In this document: positions 19,922 to 30,415 of the stretch, piece after piece
How the letters are laid out: each line of letters starts with the position of its first letter
Position numbering within the stretch: position 1 is the stretch's first letter
Assembly: GCF_000007905.1 (NCBI RefSeq)
Contig: NC_004917.1
Coordinates: forward strand, 1,302,001-1,366,000
Direction of reading: 5' to 3'
DNA length: 64,000 nucleotides
DNA from: Helicobacter hepaticus ATCC 51449
Lineage (GTDB): Bacteria; Campylobacterota; Campylobacteria; Campylobacterales; Helicobacteraceae
Translations under genes and position numbers: made by a program
Notes under the pieces: generated by a model
The model's database searches: none
Told to the model about the DNA's origin: nothing
What the model saw: the letters and a program-made list of their open reading frames with translations, nothing else

Positions 19922-20931
19922 AAAAGTTTTTAAGTGCATTATGGGCATTTGCTTCAAGCTGGACAGGGACGATTGTTATCGTGCTTATTTTAATATTTTT
20001 TGTTATGCAAGCGTTTGTTATTCCTACACGTTCAATGGTTGGCACACTTTTTGAGGGGGATTTTTTATTTGTTAAAAAATTTAGTTATGGGATTCCCACA
20101 CCACGGATTCCGTGGATTGAAGTGAATGTTTTACCTGATTTTTCTGGAAATGGACACTTGATTGCAGGTGAGCGTCCCAAGAGAGGTGATGTAGTAGTGT
20201 TTCTTCCTCCACATATAGAAAAAACTTATTTTGTTAAACGCACTTTTGCAGTAGGCGGTGATGAAGTGATTTTTGATAAAGATGGCTTATATCTCCACCC
20301 ATTTGAGGGAGATGAATATGTAAGAGAACATTATTCAGGGCAAATTATCGTAGAACGATTAGGCAAACTTTTTGTAAAAGACCCTTATCGTGGGCAGCAC
20401 CCCGGTATCACCTACCAAAGTGTATTTTATAAGAATCCAATGAGTATGGAGCGCTATTTTGCAGATGAAAATGGCAAACTTTATCAAAGAGTATGTGTTG
20501 AGGGCAATCAAGGGATAAATATAGGCGATGGTGAGGAAAGTTGCGAACTATGGCATAAAGAATACACTTCAGAACCATTAGAATCTTTTATAAAAGATTC
20601 TAATATTGCTTATACAGATATGAGCAATGGACGAATGATAAGTTCTATGGTCAAGCTTGATGGTATGTATTATAAAAAAATTGATGATGATGAGTTTTTT
20701 ATGGTAGGAGATAATCGCAACAACAGCTTTGATTCTAGATTTTGGGGAAGTGTGCCTTATAAAAATATTATTGGTAAGCCTTGGTTTATATATTTTAGTA
20801 TTAATAAGGCAAATTCTCAAGAAGCAGGAGCCGATGAAGATAAAAGCAAGCGTTATACAATTCGTTGGGAGCGAATGTTTAAAACAACAGAGGGACTTGA
20901 AAAAGCTGCTCGAGAGGCAATGCCAAAATGA
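19918..20931 (+). CDS. lepB: Signal peptidase I
   Basis: Removes signal peptides from secreted proteins at the outer face of the inner membrane. A single membrane helix (about residues 17-36) is followed by the catalytic Ser39 in PTRSMVGTL and Lys107 in [11 protein letters not shown]. The C-terminal box is [14 protein letters not shown]. At 337 residues it is longer than the enterobacterial enzyme, with the extra length mostly between about residues 125 and 245. It overlaps folD by 4 bp and the first possible rpiB start by 4 bp. Confidence 0.95.
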   Translation: MKKFLSALWAFASSWTGTIVIVLILIFFVMQAFVIPTRSMVGTLFEGDFLFVKKFSYGIPTPRIPWIEVNVLPDFSGNGHLIAGERPKRGDVVVFLPPHIEKTYFVKRTFAVGGDEVIFDKDGLYLHPFEGDEYVREHYSGQIIVERLGKLFVKDPYRGQHPGITYQSVFYKNPMSMERYFADENGKLYQRVCVEGNQGINIGDGEESCELWHKEYTSEPLESFIKDSNIAYTDMSNGRMISSMVKLDGMYYKKIDDDEFFMVGDNRNNSFDSRFWGSVPYKNIIGKPWFIYFSINKANSQEAGADEDKSKRYTIRWERMFKTTEGLEKAAREAMPK

Positions 20932-20942
20932 AAAGAGATACA

Positions 20943-21386
20943 ATGACTTATGTTATAGGGACAGACCACGCAGGATTTAAGCTCAAGGAATTTACTATTT
21001 CATTTTTGCAGAAAAAAGGTTTTGAAATCATAGATTTAGCACCTCAAACTAATCAAAGAGTAGATTATCCTGATTACGCAAAAAAAGTATGCGAGGCAGT
21101 GGGTGAAGAAGTAAATCGCAGAGGCATTTTGATATGTGGAAGCGGAATTGGAATGAGCATTGCTGCTAATCGTTTTAAGCATATTCGCGCTGCACTTTGT
21201 GTAGATGCTTATATGGCAAAAATGGCACGTGCCCATAATGACGCAAATGTGCTCTGTATGGGAGAGCGCATTAGTGGCTTAGGTGAGGTGGAGTCAATCC
21301 TTGAAGCCTTTGTAAGCAGCGAATTTGAGGGTGAGCGGCATCTTGTGCGTGTGGAAAAGCTAGGGAATCTAGGACAGATTCTATAA
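20943..21386 (+). CDS. rpiB: Ribose 5-phosphate isomerase B
   Basis: Interconverts ribose 5-phosphate and ribulose 5-phosphate. The chosen start gives 147 residues, beginning MTYVIGTDHAGFKLKE, with the active-site loop GILICGSGIGMSIAANR (catalytic Cys) and the C-terminal helix. An upstream in-frame ATG at 20928 overlaps lepB. I prefer 20943 because AAAAGAGA lies before it and homologues begin only a few residues before the DHAG motif. The upstream start, adding five residues, cannot be excluded. Confidence 0.93.
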   Translation: MTYVIGTDHAGFKLKEFTISFLQKKGFEIIDLAPQTNQRVDYPDYAKKVCEAVGEEVNRRGILICGSGIGMSIAANRFKHIRAALCVDAYMAKMARAHNDANVLCMGERISGLGEVESILEAFVSSEFEGERHLVRVEKLGNLGQIL

Positions 21387-21401
21387 AGTTAAGGAGAAAG
21401 T

Positions 21402-21755
21402 ATGGAAGGAAGTGTAGGAAATTTCATTGCAAAATGGTTTTTTTTAACGGGTTTTATTTTATTTGTGCTTTATATGATTGTGCGGACATTTTTTTATCGT
21501 TCTGTAGCTCAAAAAGAAGAGCGCAATTCTGCTTCTATGAAACTCACACTTAATGAAGCAGAAATCCTTATCCGCAAACATCAGCTCCAGCTTCAAAGGG
21601 CGTTGGGCAATATAGATATTCTTACTCAAGAGATGAATGCTTTAAAGAATGAAGTTAAAGTGCTCAAATCGCGTAATTCTCAATATAGAATCGAGACAGA
21701 TAAATATAAAGCTCGCATTAAAGACTTGGAGCAAAAGATTGAAGCACTGCTTTAA
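21402..21755 (+). CDS. Membrane-anchored coiled-coil protein of unknown function
   Basis: A 117-residue protein with one N-terminal membrane helix (about residues 13-30, WFFLTGFILFVLYMIVRTFF). A highly charged helical region with heptad-like spacing follows to the end (RKHQLQLQRALGNIDILT, then LKNEVKVLKSRN, then ARIKDLEQKIEALL), suggesting a coiled coil facing the cytoplasm or periplasm. AAGGAG precedes the start. I recall an unnamed gene at the same place in H. pylori, between rpiB and apt. I do not recognise a function. Confidence 0.75.
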   Translation: MEGSVGNFIAKWFFLTGFILFVLYMIVRTFFYRSVAQKEERNSASMKLTLNEAEILIRKHQLQLQRALGNIDILTQEMNALKNEVKVLKSRNSQYRIETDKYKARIKDLEQKIEALL

Positions 21756-21782
21756 GAGGGGATAACACACTAAGGAGAACAA

Positions 21783-22319
21783 ATGGACAAGCAAAAAATA
21801 GCAGATTCTATCAGGGCGGTATATAACTATAAGCCCGGAGTTATATTTAGAGATATTACTACACTCATAGGTGATGCAGAGGTATTCAAAGAAGTGATAA
21901 ATATCTTAAGAAGTCGCTATGAGAATCAAAGTATTGACTTTATAGCTGCTATTGAAGCGCGAGGATTTATTTTTGGTTCAGCTCTTGCATACGCACTAGG
22001 CATAGGATTTGTCCCTATACGCAAAAAAGGCAAACTGCCTTATAATACTATTAGTGAAAAATATACGCTTGAATATGGCACTGATGAGTTGCATATACAT
22101 ACAGATGCCTTTAGGGATAAGAAAAATGCTAAAGTTGTGCTTATAGATGATTTAATAGCCACAGGAGGCACAGCAGAAGCAAGTGTAAAGCTTATAAAAT
22201 CTATCGGCGCACAATGCGTTGAGGCTGCATTTGTGATTAATCTCAAAGGTTTAGAGGGTGAAAAAAAGCTCGCTCCTTATACACAAGTCTTTAGCATTGT
22301 AGAATATGAAGGAAAATAA
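21783..22319 (+). CDS. apt: Adenine phosphoribosyltransferase
   Basis: Salvages adenine to AMP with PRPP. The 178-residue protein has the PRPP motif VVLIDDLIATGGTAEA, FIAAIEARGFIFGSALAYALG upstream of it, and KPGVIFRDITTLI near the N-terminus, all characteristic of Apt. AAGGAG precedes the start. The stop overlaps the dedA-type start by one base (TAATG). Confidence 0.96.
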   Translation: MDKQKIADSIRAVYNYKPGVIFRDITTLIGDAEVFKEVINILRSRYENQSIDFIAAIEARGFIFGSALAYALGIGFVPIRKKGKLPYNTISEKYTLEYGTDELHIHTDAFRDKKNAKVVLIDDLIATGGTAEASVKLIKSIGAQCVEAAFVINLKGLEGEKKLAPYTQVFSIVEYEGK

Positions 22320-23080
22320 TGGAATCCATACAAAAGGTAATTGCTTACGTAAAACAGAATCCAAAACGTATTTTTATTTGGGGCTTACTGCTTAGCATTA
22401 TTCTTATACTCTTTATTCTTTATAAACGCTCGGGATTCTCACTTGAAGAATTTATCACGCATTTATGGAATCAATATGTAGAAGATTGGGGTTATGTGAT
22501 TTTATTTTTTTGGGGCATTTTAGAGGGAGAGCTTGGACTTATTTTTGCTGGATTGGCTGCACACGATGGCAAAATGAATCTATTTATGGCTATTTTTATC
22601 GCGGGGCTTGGCGGATTTGTGGGAGATCAAATTTATTTTTATATCGGGCGATTTAATCGCAAGACGATTCAAGAGGAATTCACTTCCCAACGGCGCAAAT
22701 TTGCCCTTGCACATTTATTGTTGAAAAAATATGGCTGGCCTATTATCTTTATTCAACGCTATATGTATGGTATGCGGACAATTATTCCTATGAGTATTGG
22801 CACAACGCGATATAGTGCGCTTAAATTTGCTGTTATTAACCTTTTTTCGGCGTGGGTATGGGCGGCAATCACTATTGTATTAACTTGGTTTTTTGGTGAG
22901 CATATTTTTATTATCTTAGATTGGTTTAAAGGACACCCTTATTTGCTTATACCTCTTGCGATTATTATTGGCGGGGGTGTATGGTGGTATTTTCATTCTC
23001 AAACAAAAAAAGTGGATAAAAAGATTGCTAAGATTCAAAGAGAGCTTGAAAACAAAGAAAAAATAAGCAATACACAATAG
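22319..23080 (+). CDS. DedA family integral membrane protein
   Basis: A 253-residue polytopic membrane protein. DedA features are an E at WGILEGELGLIFAG, GGFVGDQIYFYIGRF, and FIQRYMYGMRTIIPMSIG, where conserved Arg residues precede a Pro-containing membrane segment. Recent family work links DedA proteins to undecaprenyl-phosphate or phospholipid recycling and proton-motive-force homeostasis; the substrate here is unknown. A first membrane helix (about residues 18-35) lies ahead of the DedA domain, and the C-terminus is lysine-rich. Confidence 0.88.
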   Translation: MESIQKVIAYVKQNPKRIFIWGLLLSIILILFILYKRSGFSLEEFITHLWNQYVEDWGYVILFFWGILEGELGLIFAGLAAHDGKMNLFMAIFIAGLGGFVGDQIYFYIGRFNRKTIQEEFTSQRRKFALAHLLLKKYGWPIIFIQRYMYGMRTIIPMSIGTTRYSALKFAVINLFSAWVWAAITIVLTWFFGEHIFIILDWFKGHPYLLIPLAIIIGGGVWWYFHSQTKKVDKKIAKIQRELENKEKISNTQ

Positions 23081-24544
<1,464 letters not shown>

Positions 24545-25645
24545 ATGGGATTATCAATCGGTATTGTAGGGTTGCCAAATGTTGGTAAATCTACGACTTT
24601 TAATGCTCTCACAAAAGCACAAAATGCGGAGGCAGCAAATTATCCTTTTTGCACGATTGAGCCAAATAAGGCAGTTGTGAGTGTGCCTGATGTAAGGTTG
24701 CAAGAGTTGGCTAAAATTGTCAATCCTCAAAAGATTCAGCACTCTGTCGTGGAGTTTGTGGATATTGCCGGACTTGTGCGAGGTGCGAGTAAAGGTGAGG
24801 GATTAGGCAATCAATTTTTAGCAAATATTAAAGAATGTAATATGATTTTGCATATCGTGCGGTGTTTTGAGGATTCTAATATCACGCATATTGAGGGGCG
24901 CATTGACCCGATTGATGATATTGAAATTATTGAGTTAGAACTGCTTTTTGCCGATATGGCAAGTTTAAATAAACGCATTGAGAAACTCCAAAGAGAGAGC
25001 AAATCTCAAAAAGGCGTAAATACTCAACTTACTCTCTGCCAAGAGCTTTTAGCGCATTTAGAATCTAATAAGCCCGTGCGAAGCTTTGCTAAACGTGAAA
25101 GTGAGGAATTTATCGCACTCAATAAGGATTTAAGATTTTTAACCAATAAAGAAGTGATTTATGGGGCAAATGTCAATGAAGAGGGCTTAGAATCTGATAA
25201 TGAGTTTGTGCAAAAAGTGCGTGAATATGCAGCGCAAAATGATGGTATAGCAATTAAGCTGTGTGCAAAGATTGAAGAGGAAATGGTAGATATGAGTGAT
25301 GATGAGCGCACAGAGTTTTTAGTAAGTCTTGGAGCAAAGCAGAGTGGATTAACGCAGATTATTAGAGAGGGATTTGCACGACTTGGGCTTATAAGTTATT
25401 TTACTGCAGGTGTCAAAGAAGTGCGAGCTTGGAGCATTAGAAAAGGAGATAGTGCGCCAAAAGCTGCAAGTGTGATACATAAAGACTTTGAAAAAGGTTT
25501 TATTCGTGCGGAGTGTATCAGTTATGCAGATTTTATTAAATATGGTGGCGAGGCAAAAGCAAAAGAAGCTGGGGCTATGCGTATTGAAGGTAAAGAATAT
25601 ATCGTGCAAGATGGTGATGTAATGCACTTTAGATTCAATGTCTAA
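24545..25645 (+). CDS. ychF: Redox- and ribosome-linked GTPase/ATPase YchF
   Basis: A 366-residue OBG-family P-loop NTPase that binds ribosomes. It has G1 GLPNVGKSTTFNAL, G3 VDIAGLVRGASKGEG with the following FLANIKEC, a coiled-coil insert, and a C-terminal TGS domain (VRAWSIRKGDSAPKAA through DVMHFRFNV). The last bases of this gene, including the stop codon, recur 16 kb downstream as part of a duplicated leader element, described separately. Confidence 0.96.
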   Translation: MGLSIGIVGLPNVGKSTTFNALTKAQNAEAANYPFCTIEPNKAVVSVPDVRLQELAKIVNPQKIQHSVVEFVDIAGLVRGASKGEGLGNQFLANIKECNMILHIVRCFEDSNITHIEGRIDPIDDIEIIELELLFADMASLNKRIEKLQRESKSQKGVNTQLTLCQELLAHLESNKPVRSFAKRESEEFIALNKDLRFLTNKEVIYGANVNEEGLESDNEFVQKVREYAAQNDGIAIKLCAKIEEEMVDMSDDERTEFLVSLGAKQSGLTQIIREGFARLGLISYFTAGVKEVRAWSIRKGDSAPKAASVIHKDFEKGFIRAECISYADFIKYGGEAKAKEAGAMRIEGKEYIVQDGDVMHFRFNV

Positions 25646-25737
25646 CCTTGCATTTACAAAAAAAAAAAAAAAACGATACAATACGCAGATGAAAGATGCT
25701 TCATACAGAGAGGGGTATAATGCAAAACACACAAGAA
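25629..25737 (+). repeat. Direct repeat, copy 1: ychF tail, A16 tract, TACAAT box, small-ORF start
   Basis: A segment of about 110 bp that recurs in the same orientation at 41696-41807. It starts within ychF (TTAGATTCAATGTCTAA is shared exactly) and runs through a tract of 16 A (25658-25673). Next come ACGATACAATACGCA, a CTTCATACAGAGAGGGG ribosome-binding region, and the start ATGCAAAACACACAAGA of a small ORF, after which the copies diverge. As the ychF tail belongs to a real gene here, this copy is likely the source. The A tract followed by TACAAT looks like a promoter whose strength could vary with tract length. Confidence 0.85.
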
Positions 25738-25869
25738 AAGATAGTAACTTATGAGGAAATCCAAGCAAATCCTATGCTTAAATGGTTTTTTGAAGGGCTT
25801 TCTAATGACGAAATTAAGCGCACTGCAGAAGATAAGTTTTTTAAAGAATGGCAGGAATATGTAAAATAA
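25720..25869 (+). CDS. Small ORF of 49 residues, unknown
   Basis: Encodes MQNTQEKIVTYEEIQANP followed by LKWFFEGLSNDEIK and ends in FKEWQEYVK. It is preceded by a strong GAGAGGGG site, and the promoter-like TACAAT box in the repeat lies 40-50 bases upstream. No family is recognised. The second repeat copy starts with the same five residues (MQNTQ) but stops after 13. Its last 29 bp overlap the 3' end of the opposing small gene. It could be the stub of a larger lost gene. Confidence 0.5.
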   Translation: MQNTQEKIVTYEEIQANPMLKWFFEGLSNDEIKRTAEDKFFKEWQEYVK

Positions 25870-26068
25870 GTTCTTGCATAGAATCTAAAGTATTTTTTAA
25901 ATGCTCATTATAAAACTTTCCTTGATTTGCTATTTGAAATTCTAACCATTCTTTAGCCTTTAAGCGACTACCTTTTAAACTCCAAGCATTGAGATATTTT
26001 TCATCACTAAAGGATTGTTTGGAGAAGAAATGGAAATGGAGCTGGTTGGCACTTAGTGTTTTTGTCAT
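25841..26068 (-). CDS. Small unknown protein, third in the left ankyrin operon
   Basis: A 75-residue protein beginning MTKTLSANQLHFHFFSKQSF and ending QELILHIPAIL. It is soluble, with no signal or membrane segment. Its ATG overlaps the stop of the preceding 148-residue gene by 4 bp, and AAGGG is placed correctly inside that gene's end, which supports real translation. No family is recognised. It may be an independent small gene or the remnant of a longer C-terminal domain. Confidence 0.5.
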   Translation of the reverse strand: MTKTLSANQLHFHFFSKQSFSDEKYLNAWSLKGSRLKAKEWLEFQIANQGKFYNEHLKNTLDSMQELILHIPAIL

Positions 26069-26511
26069 TCAAATCCCTTTAATTTATCCATAAGCGCGTA
26101 TTCAAAGTCGTTTTGCGATTCTCTCCAGCTTTCATAGTCCTCATCATCTGATTCTGCTTCGTCATAATCCTCACCATAAAACTCAAGCAGTTCGCAAGAA
26201 TCATAATCCCTATCGTCGCTCTCTACATACAAACTGTCGTAAATCTCATCGGCGTTTTCTTGCAACTCTTTCAACCACGTCTTTTTGCACACCCCTTGCA
26301 ATTCTTGCGTGTCATAGCGCAAAAGAAACGCAAGTTTATCATCAAACTTAAGATTTGTCTCATTGACACTTTTATCGTCTTTCCATTTGTAATATTGTGC
26401 TCTAAAAATTTCAAATATTTCTTGCCTCAGATTCTCTTGCGCACAAGCACAAAAATCTTTTTGAAATTCCTCTAAATTTTTAGAGAAATAACTTTCTTTT
26501 AAATCCATCAC
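26065..26511 (-). CDS. Acidic unknown protein, second in the left ankyrin operon
   Basis: A 148-residue soluble protein with no recognised family. Residues 1-90 look helical (KNLEEFQKDFCACAQENLR). The C-terminal third is strongly acidic (YVESDDRDYDSCELLEF, then EDYDEAESDDEDYESW), typical of proteins that bind basic partners or mimic DNA. Overlaps of 4 bp with the upstream ankyrin gene and the downstream 75-residue gene show a coupled three-gene operon. An immunity-type role is inferred only from the ankyrin neighbour. Confidence 0.6.
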   Translation of the reverse strand: MMDLKESYFSKNLEEFQKDFCACAQENLRQEIFEIFRAQYYKWKDDKSVNETNLKFDDKLAFLLRYDTQELQGVCKKTWLKELQENADEIYDSLYVESDDRDYDSCELLEFYGEDYDEAESDDEDYESWRESQNDFEYALMDKLKGFE

Positions 26512-27365
26512 TTAGCCTTTTTCTTTTTCTCCAAAAGTTCATTGTAGATTCTGTATTGCTCGGATAGTTCCAGGCTTGTATCAATGTTATATTCTTTGAC
26601 CAATTGCTTCCAAGTCTTCGCACCTGCTTCTTTTAGAAGCTTTTTGTTTTTACCGCCATAGGCTACATCTAATATAGAGCGAATTGCAAACCAAGTGCCA
26701 TCATCGTTTAAAGAACAATGCACAGCATTTACCTCCGCTCCATATTTTAATAATATTCCTGTGCAAGATGCGACCCTTTCATCATCTGTTACAGCTTCAT
26801 ATAGGGGTGTAGCGTCGATATGATTCCAACCTACTCTAAGCTCATTGTCCGTTTTGATACTTTTCATTTCTATATTAGCCCCGGCTTTAAGAGCAACTTC
26901 TAGTTTTTTGGGCTTACCAAACAATGCCCAATTATGTATAGGAGTGTTTCCATATTCAGTATATGTTTCAAATGTAGCTCCTTTACCCAAAAAGTATTCA
27001 ATGACTTTTGGATTTTTTCCTCCCCAGTCAATATAACCACTTAAGGCATTCCACCAATCATACTGATCATCAGCTTTTAATCCTAAGCTTTCAAAATACT
27101 CTATCATTGCAAAACTTTTGTCTTTCTCATACGCAAGCCCTGCATGAGCTAGCACAAGGGGAGAAGGGAAAAAGGGTTCAAGTTGGACCTTTCGTGTCCA
27201 GCTGTTTTGAAACCATTTTTCAAAAAAGATTTCAGGAATTGGATAATCCTTTAAAAACTCTTTCACTGCTTCAAGATTGTTTGATTTGATAAGCTCCCAA
27301 AACTTATCTTTTATCTCGTCCTCACTTTCTCTAAAGATAGCCTTAATTTCTTCTAGTGTTTTCAT
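26508..27365 (-). CDS. Ankyrin-repeat protein (left module)
   Basis: A 285-residue cytosolic protein with degenerate ankyrin repeats: NTPIHNWALFGKPKKLEVAL, AGANIEMKS, ATPLYEAV and GILLKYGAEVNAV show the typical TPLH and GA-x-VN pattern. It is a clear paralogue of the N-terminal 290 residues of the protein at 42048-43619: both start MKTLE, share LVKEYNIDT or LIKEYNIDT near the end, and align along the length. The start is set at 27365 (MKTLEEIK) because AAAGGAGACACA precedes it; an in-frame ATG ten codons upstream lacks such a site. It lacks the PoNi-like C-terminus and instead has two small unknown genes after it. Confidence 0.78.
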   Translation of the reverse strand: MKTLEEIKAIFRESEDEIKDKFWELIKSNNLEAVKEFLKDYPIPEIFFEKWFQNSWTRKVQLEPFFPSPLVLAHAGLAYEKDKSFAMIEYFESLGLKADDQYDWWNALSGYIDWGGKNPKVIEYFLGKGATFETYTEYGNTPIHNWALFGKPKKLEVALKAGANIEMKSIKTDNELRVGWNHIDATPLYEAVTDDERVASCTGILLKYGAEVNAVHCSLNDDGTWFAIRSILDVAYGGKNKKLLKEAGAKTWKQLVKEYNIDTSLELSEQYRIYNELLEKKKKAK

Positions 27366-27422
27366 TGTGTCTCCTTTTAAAGTCAATTTCATCAAACCTT
27401 AAATTAATACAATACTTGGTTA

Positions 27423-27436
27423 TTTTTTTTTTTTTT
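27423..27436. repeat. T14 tract (A14 on the ankyrin strand) in the ank promoter region
   Basis: Fourteen T on the plus strand, about 60-70 bases upstream of the left ankyrin start. On the gene's own strand it reads as TTACA plus an A tract, like the start of the duplicated leader repeat, followed by an ATTGTAT word. Homopolymers of this length next to promoters are length-variable in Helicobacter, so it could tune the ankyrin operon. Confidence 0.6.
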
Positions 27437-27564
27437 GTAATACTATACTATTTTAGTTTATATCAAAATTAAAATAGTATTAAATTGTGTAAGCGAATCT
27501 ATTTAAATCAATGTGTCTCATATTTTAAATTTTGGTGGTGTAAAAAAGAGCAATATTTTCTATT

Positions 27565-27583
27565 TTTCCTTATATTAAGGAAA
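27565..27583. promoter_or_regulatory. Palindrome between the ankyrin operon and the S10 promoter
   Basis: TTTCCTTA and TAAGGAAA are perfect 8-bp arms around a 3-base centre, about 40 bases upstream of the rpsJ -35 box. It may be a regulator site or a small hairpin. The rest of the gap between 27366 and 27705 is AT-rich and holds only this, the T14 tract and the rpsJ promoter. Confidence 0.5.
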
Positions 27584-27621
27584 TAAAAATATTAAAAAAT
27601 ATCCAAAAATAGGCAAAATAC

Positions 27622-27651
27622 TTGACTTTTTTTCTCAAAATTGATTATAAT
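27622..27651 (+). promoter_or_regulatory. Sigma-70 promoter of the ribosomal protein cluster
   Basis: TTGACT (27622-27627) and TATAAT (27646-27651) with an 18-base spacer, followed by GCGCAC near the expected start site. It is one of the few strong two-box promoters in the window and fits a highly expressed operon. It leaves a leader of about 50 bases before rpsJ. Confidence 0.8.
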
Positions 27652-27705
27652 CGCGCACTCAAAACATCAAAATTTTTGGTGGGTTCTTTAAAGCAAGGAA
27701 ACATT

Positions 27706-28017
27706 ATGGAAAGAATACGACTTAGGCTTAAGGCTTATGATCATAGGGTTCTTGATAGGTCGGTTGCATCTATTGTAGAAGCAGTAAAAAGGACAGGTTC
27801 AGAGATAAGGGGTCCAGTGCCACTTCCTACCAAAAAGAAGCGATACACTGTGCTTCGTTCGCCACATATCAATAAAGATTCTCGTGAGCAGTTTGAAATC
27901 AGAGTTCATCATCGCATTATTGACATTATGTCGGCTACTCCTGATACCGTAGATAGCCTTATGAAGCTTGATTTGGCTCCAGAAGTAGATGTAGAAGTTA
28001 TGTCTATGAGTAAGTAG
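27706..28017 (+). CDS. rpsJ: 30S ribosomal protein S10
   Basis: The first gene of the S10 cluster: a small-subunit head protein, also the NusE partner of NusB in antitermination. At 103 residues it matches the family length. It contains [31 protein letters not shown] and [15 protein letters not shown]. The start is the ATG at 27706 after AAGGAAACATT; the frame is open further back to a TTG at 27622, but that overlaps the promoter and is not used. Confidence 0.97.
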   Translation: MERIRLRLKAYDHRVLDRSVASIVEAVKRTGSEIRGPVPLPTKKKRYTVLRSPHINKDSREQFEIRVHHRIIDIMSATPDTVDSLMKLDLAPEVDVEVMSMSK

Positions 28018-28072
28018 CTAAGAAAAATGAGCAAAGAAAATTATGTAGAGTTTAGGATTAAGGATTTGGTCA

Positions 28073-28651
28073 ATGGAATTTATAGTTGAAAAAATCGGTA
28101 TGAGCCGCACGATAGGCACAAAGAGTGAAGCTGTAACTTTGCTTCGTGTGCTTGGTGCAAAAGTGTGCGAAATATACGATAATGGTAAGGCATTGGTGGC
28201 TTATTCTCAAGGAAAATCTGTGAATAAAGCTATCGCAGGGCAACAGAAAAAATACAGCTTAAGCAAAGAGTTTAATCGTTTTGCAACACTTAAAGTGAGC
28301 AATAAAGAAGTTGGTGAGCTTGATGTTGCAAGTTTGAGTGAGGCTAAACGCGTTCAGGTAAGCTTTAAGACTAAGGGGCGAGGTTTTAGCGGAGCAATGA
28401 AACGATGGAATTTTCAAGGTGGTCCGGGTGCGCACGGAAGTAGATTCCATAGACGTTTGGGTTCAATAGGGAATCGTGAGTGGCCTGGGCGCGTTCAGCC
28501 GGGTAAAAAAATGGCTGGACATTATGGAAATGAGCTTGTAAGCGCAAAAAATGATATTATGTCTTTTGATAAGCAAAGTGCTATTTTGGTGCTTAAGGGT
28601 TCAGTAGCCGGATTTAATGGTGCATTTGGCAGAATCCAAATTATAAAATAA
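28073..28651 (+). CDS. rplC: 50S ribosomal protein L3
   Basis: A large-subunit protein near the peptidyl-transferase centre, 192 residues. The N-terminal IGMSRTIG and the central [20 protein letters not shown], followed by [16 protein letters not shown], are the family core. It starts 55 bp after rpsJ, the largest gap in the first half of the cluster, with a GGATTTGG site rather than AGGAG. Confidence 0.96.
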   Translation: MEFIVEKIGMSRTIGTKSEAVTLLRVLGAKVCEIYDNGKALVAYSQGKSVNKAIAGQQKKYSLSKEFNRFATLKVSNKEVGELDVASLSEAKRVQVSFKTKGRGFSGAMKRWNFQGGPGAHGSRFHRRLGSIGNREWPGRVQPGKKMAGHYGNELVSAKNDIMSFDKQSAILVLKGSVAGFNGAFGRIQIIK

Positions 28652-28662
28652 GGCAGGGCAGT

Positions 28663-29286
28663 ATGAGTAAAGCAATTTTATTGGACAAAAAGCTTCAACA
28701 AAGCAATGAATTAGCATTGCCAGAGAGATATGCACAAATCAAAGAGCATAATTTGTATTTGTATGTAAAATCTTATCTCTCATCACTTCGTGCAAATTCT
28801 GCCTCTGCAAAAAAGAGAGGCGAAGTAAGTGGTGGAGGTAAAAAGCCGTGGAAACAAAAAGGAGGAGGTCGCGCACGCGCTGGAAGTATCACTTCTCCTG
28901 TATTTGTAGGTGGTGGTGTCTCTCACGGACCTAGCAATGATAAAAATTATACACTTAAAATCAATAAAAAACAAAAACGTTTGGCTCTTGAATGCGCACT
29001 TTTTCAAAAAGCACAAGAGGGCAAACTTTTTGTAGTAGATTCTCTAGCAATGCCTAGTGGTAAAACAAAAGATGCGTATGCAATGTTTAAGGCGTTAAAA
29101 CAACGTAGCACATTATTTGTTGCACAGATGAGTGATGAACCAACATTTTTGGCATTTAGAAATTTGCAACAATGTTATTTGGCTGATGCAAATGAGCTTA
29201 ATGCGTATTTGGTAGCAGCATTTCGTTCTGTTGTGATTGAAAAGGCTGTTTTTGATGAAATTATTGCAGAAAAGAAGGGGGAATAA
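28663..29286 (+). CDS. rplD: 50S ribosomal protein L4
   Basis: A large-subunit exit-tunnel protein of 207 residues; in enterobacteria it also autoregulates the S10 operon, which is not tested here. [20 protein letters not shown] is the tunnel loop and [20 protein letters not shown] follows. The stop directly abuts the rplW start. Confidence 0.96.
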
Positions 29287-29568
29287 ATGGCAGATATTAC
29301 AGACATTAAGTCAATTCTCTATACAGAAAAATCTCTCTCACTCCAAGAAAGTGGCGTGTTGGTTGTGCAAACAGCAACAAATGTAAGTAAAAATCAATTA
29401 AAGGAGATTTTTAAAGAATATTTTGGGATTACACCTCTAAGAATCAATTCTCTTCGTCAAGAGGGCAAGGTAAAAAGATTTAGAGGTAAAATCGGGCAGA
29501 GAGCATCGTTTAAAAAGTTTTATGTAAAGATTCCAGAGGGCGCAAAACTTGATGCGCTATCAGTATAA
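29287..29568 (+). CDS. rplW: 50S ribosomal protein L23
   Basis: A 93-residue protein at the tunnel exit, the docking site for trigger factor and [12 protein letters not shown] at the start and [20 protein letters not shown] in the middle are characteristic. It starts immediately after the rplD stop codon. Confidence 0.95.
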
Positions 29569-29577
29569 GGAGTGATT

Positions 29578-30405
29578 ATGGCAGTTAAAACATATAAGCC
29601 CTATACCCCAAGTCGTAGATTTATGAGCAATCTAAGTTCTAGCGACATTACGGGTAAGGCGAGTGTAAAAAGTTTGCTTATTAAATTACCAGTAAGTGCA
29701 GGAAGAAATAATAATGGACGCATTACAAGTCGTCATAAAGAAGGCGGAGCTAAGAAGTTTTATAGAATCATTGATTTTAAACGTAATAAATTTAATATTC
29801 AAGGAAAAGTAGCAGCGATTGAGTATGACCCATATCGCAACTGCCGCATAGCACTTATTCATTATGTTGATGGAGAAAAGCGTTATATTATTCAACCTAG
29901 TGGTCTCAAAGTGGGTGATGTAGTATTTTCTGCCTCATCTGGGCTTGATATTAAAACAGGCTTTGCAATGAAATTAAAAAGTATGCCTATTGGAACGATT
30001 GTGCATAATATTGAAATGCACCCGGGTGCAGGTGGAGCACTCGCAAGGAGTGCAGGAACAAGTGCGCAAATTATGGGGCGTGAGGGTAAATATATTATCC
30101 TTAGAATGCCAAGTGGAGAAATGAGATATATTTTAGAAGAATGTATGGCGACCATAGGCGTAGTGGGAAATGAGGATTTTGCAAATATCTCTATTGGTAA
30201 AGCAGGGCGTAATCGTCATCGTGGTATTCGCCCACAAACGCGTGGTAGTGCAATGAATCCAGTAGATCACCCTCACGGCGGTGGTGAAGGTAAAACAGGT
30301 TCTAGCGGACATCCTGTATCTCCGTGGGGAACTCCAGCAAAAGGATTTAAAACTCGTAAGAAAAAAGCGAGTGATAAATTAATTATCTCAAGAAAGAAAA
30401 AGTAA
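29578..30405 (+). CDS. rplB: 50S ribosomal protein L2
   Basis: A universal large-subunit protein needed for subunit association and peptidyl transfer. From the ATG at 29578 ([14 protein letters not shown]) it is 275 residues, the family length. It has [16 protein letters not shown] and, near the end, the conserved [23 protein letters not shown] precedes the ATG; an in-frame GTG two codons upstream is not needed. Confidence 0.97.
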
Positions 30406-30415
30406 GGTAGGAAGT

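Noticed and set aside
27622-27705. Extended rpsJ start at a TTG
   Set aside because: It would overlap the -35 and -10 boxes and add 28 non-family residues; the ATG at 27706 gives the standard S10.
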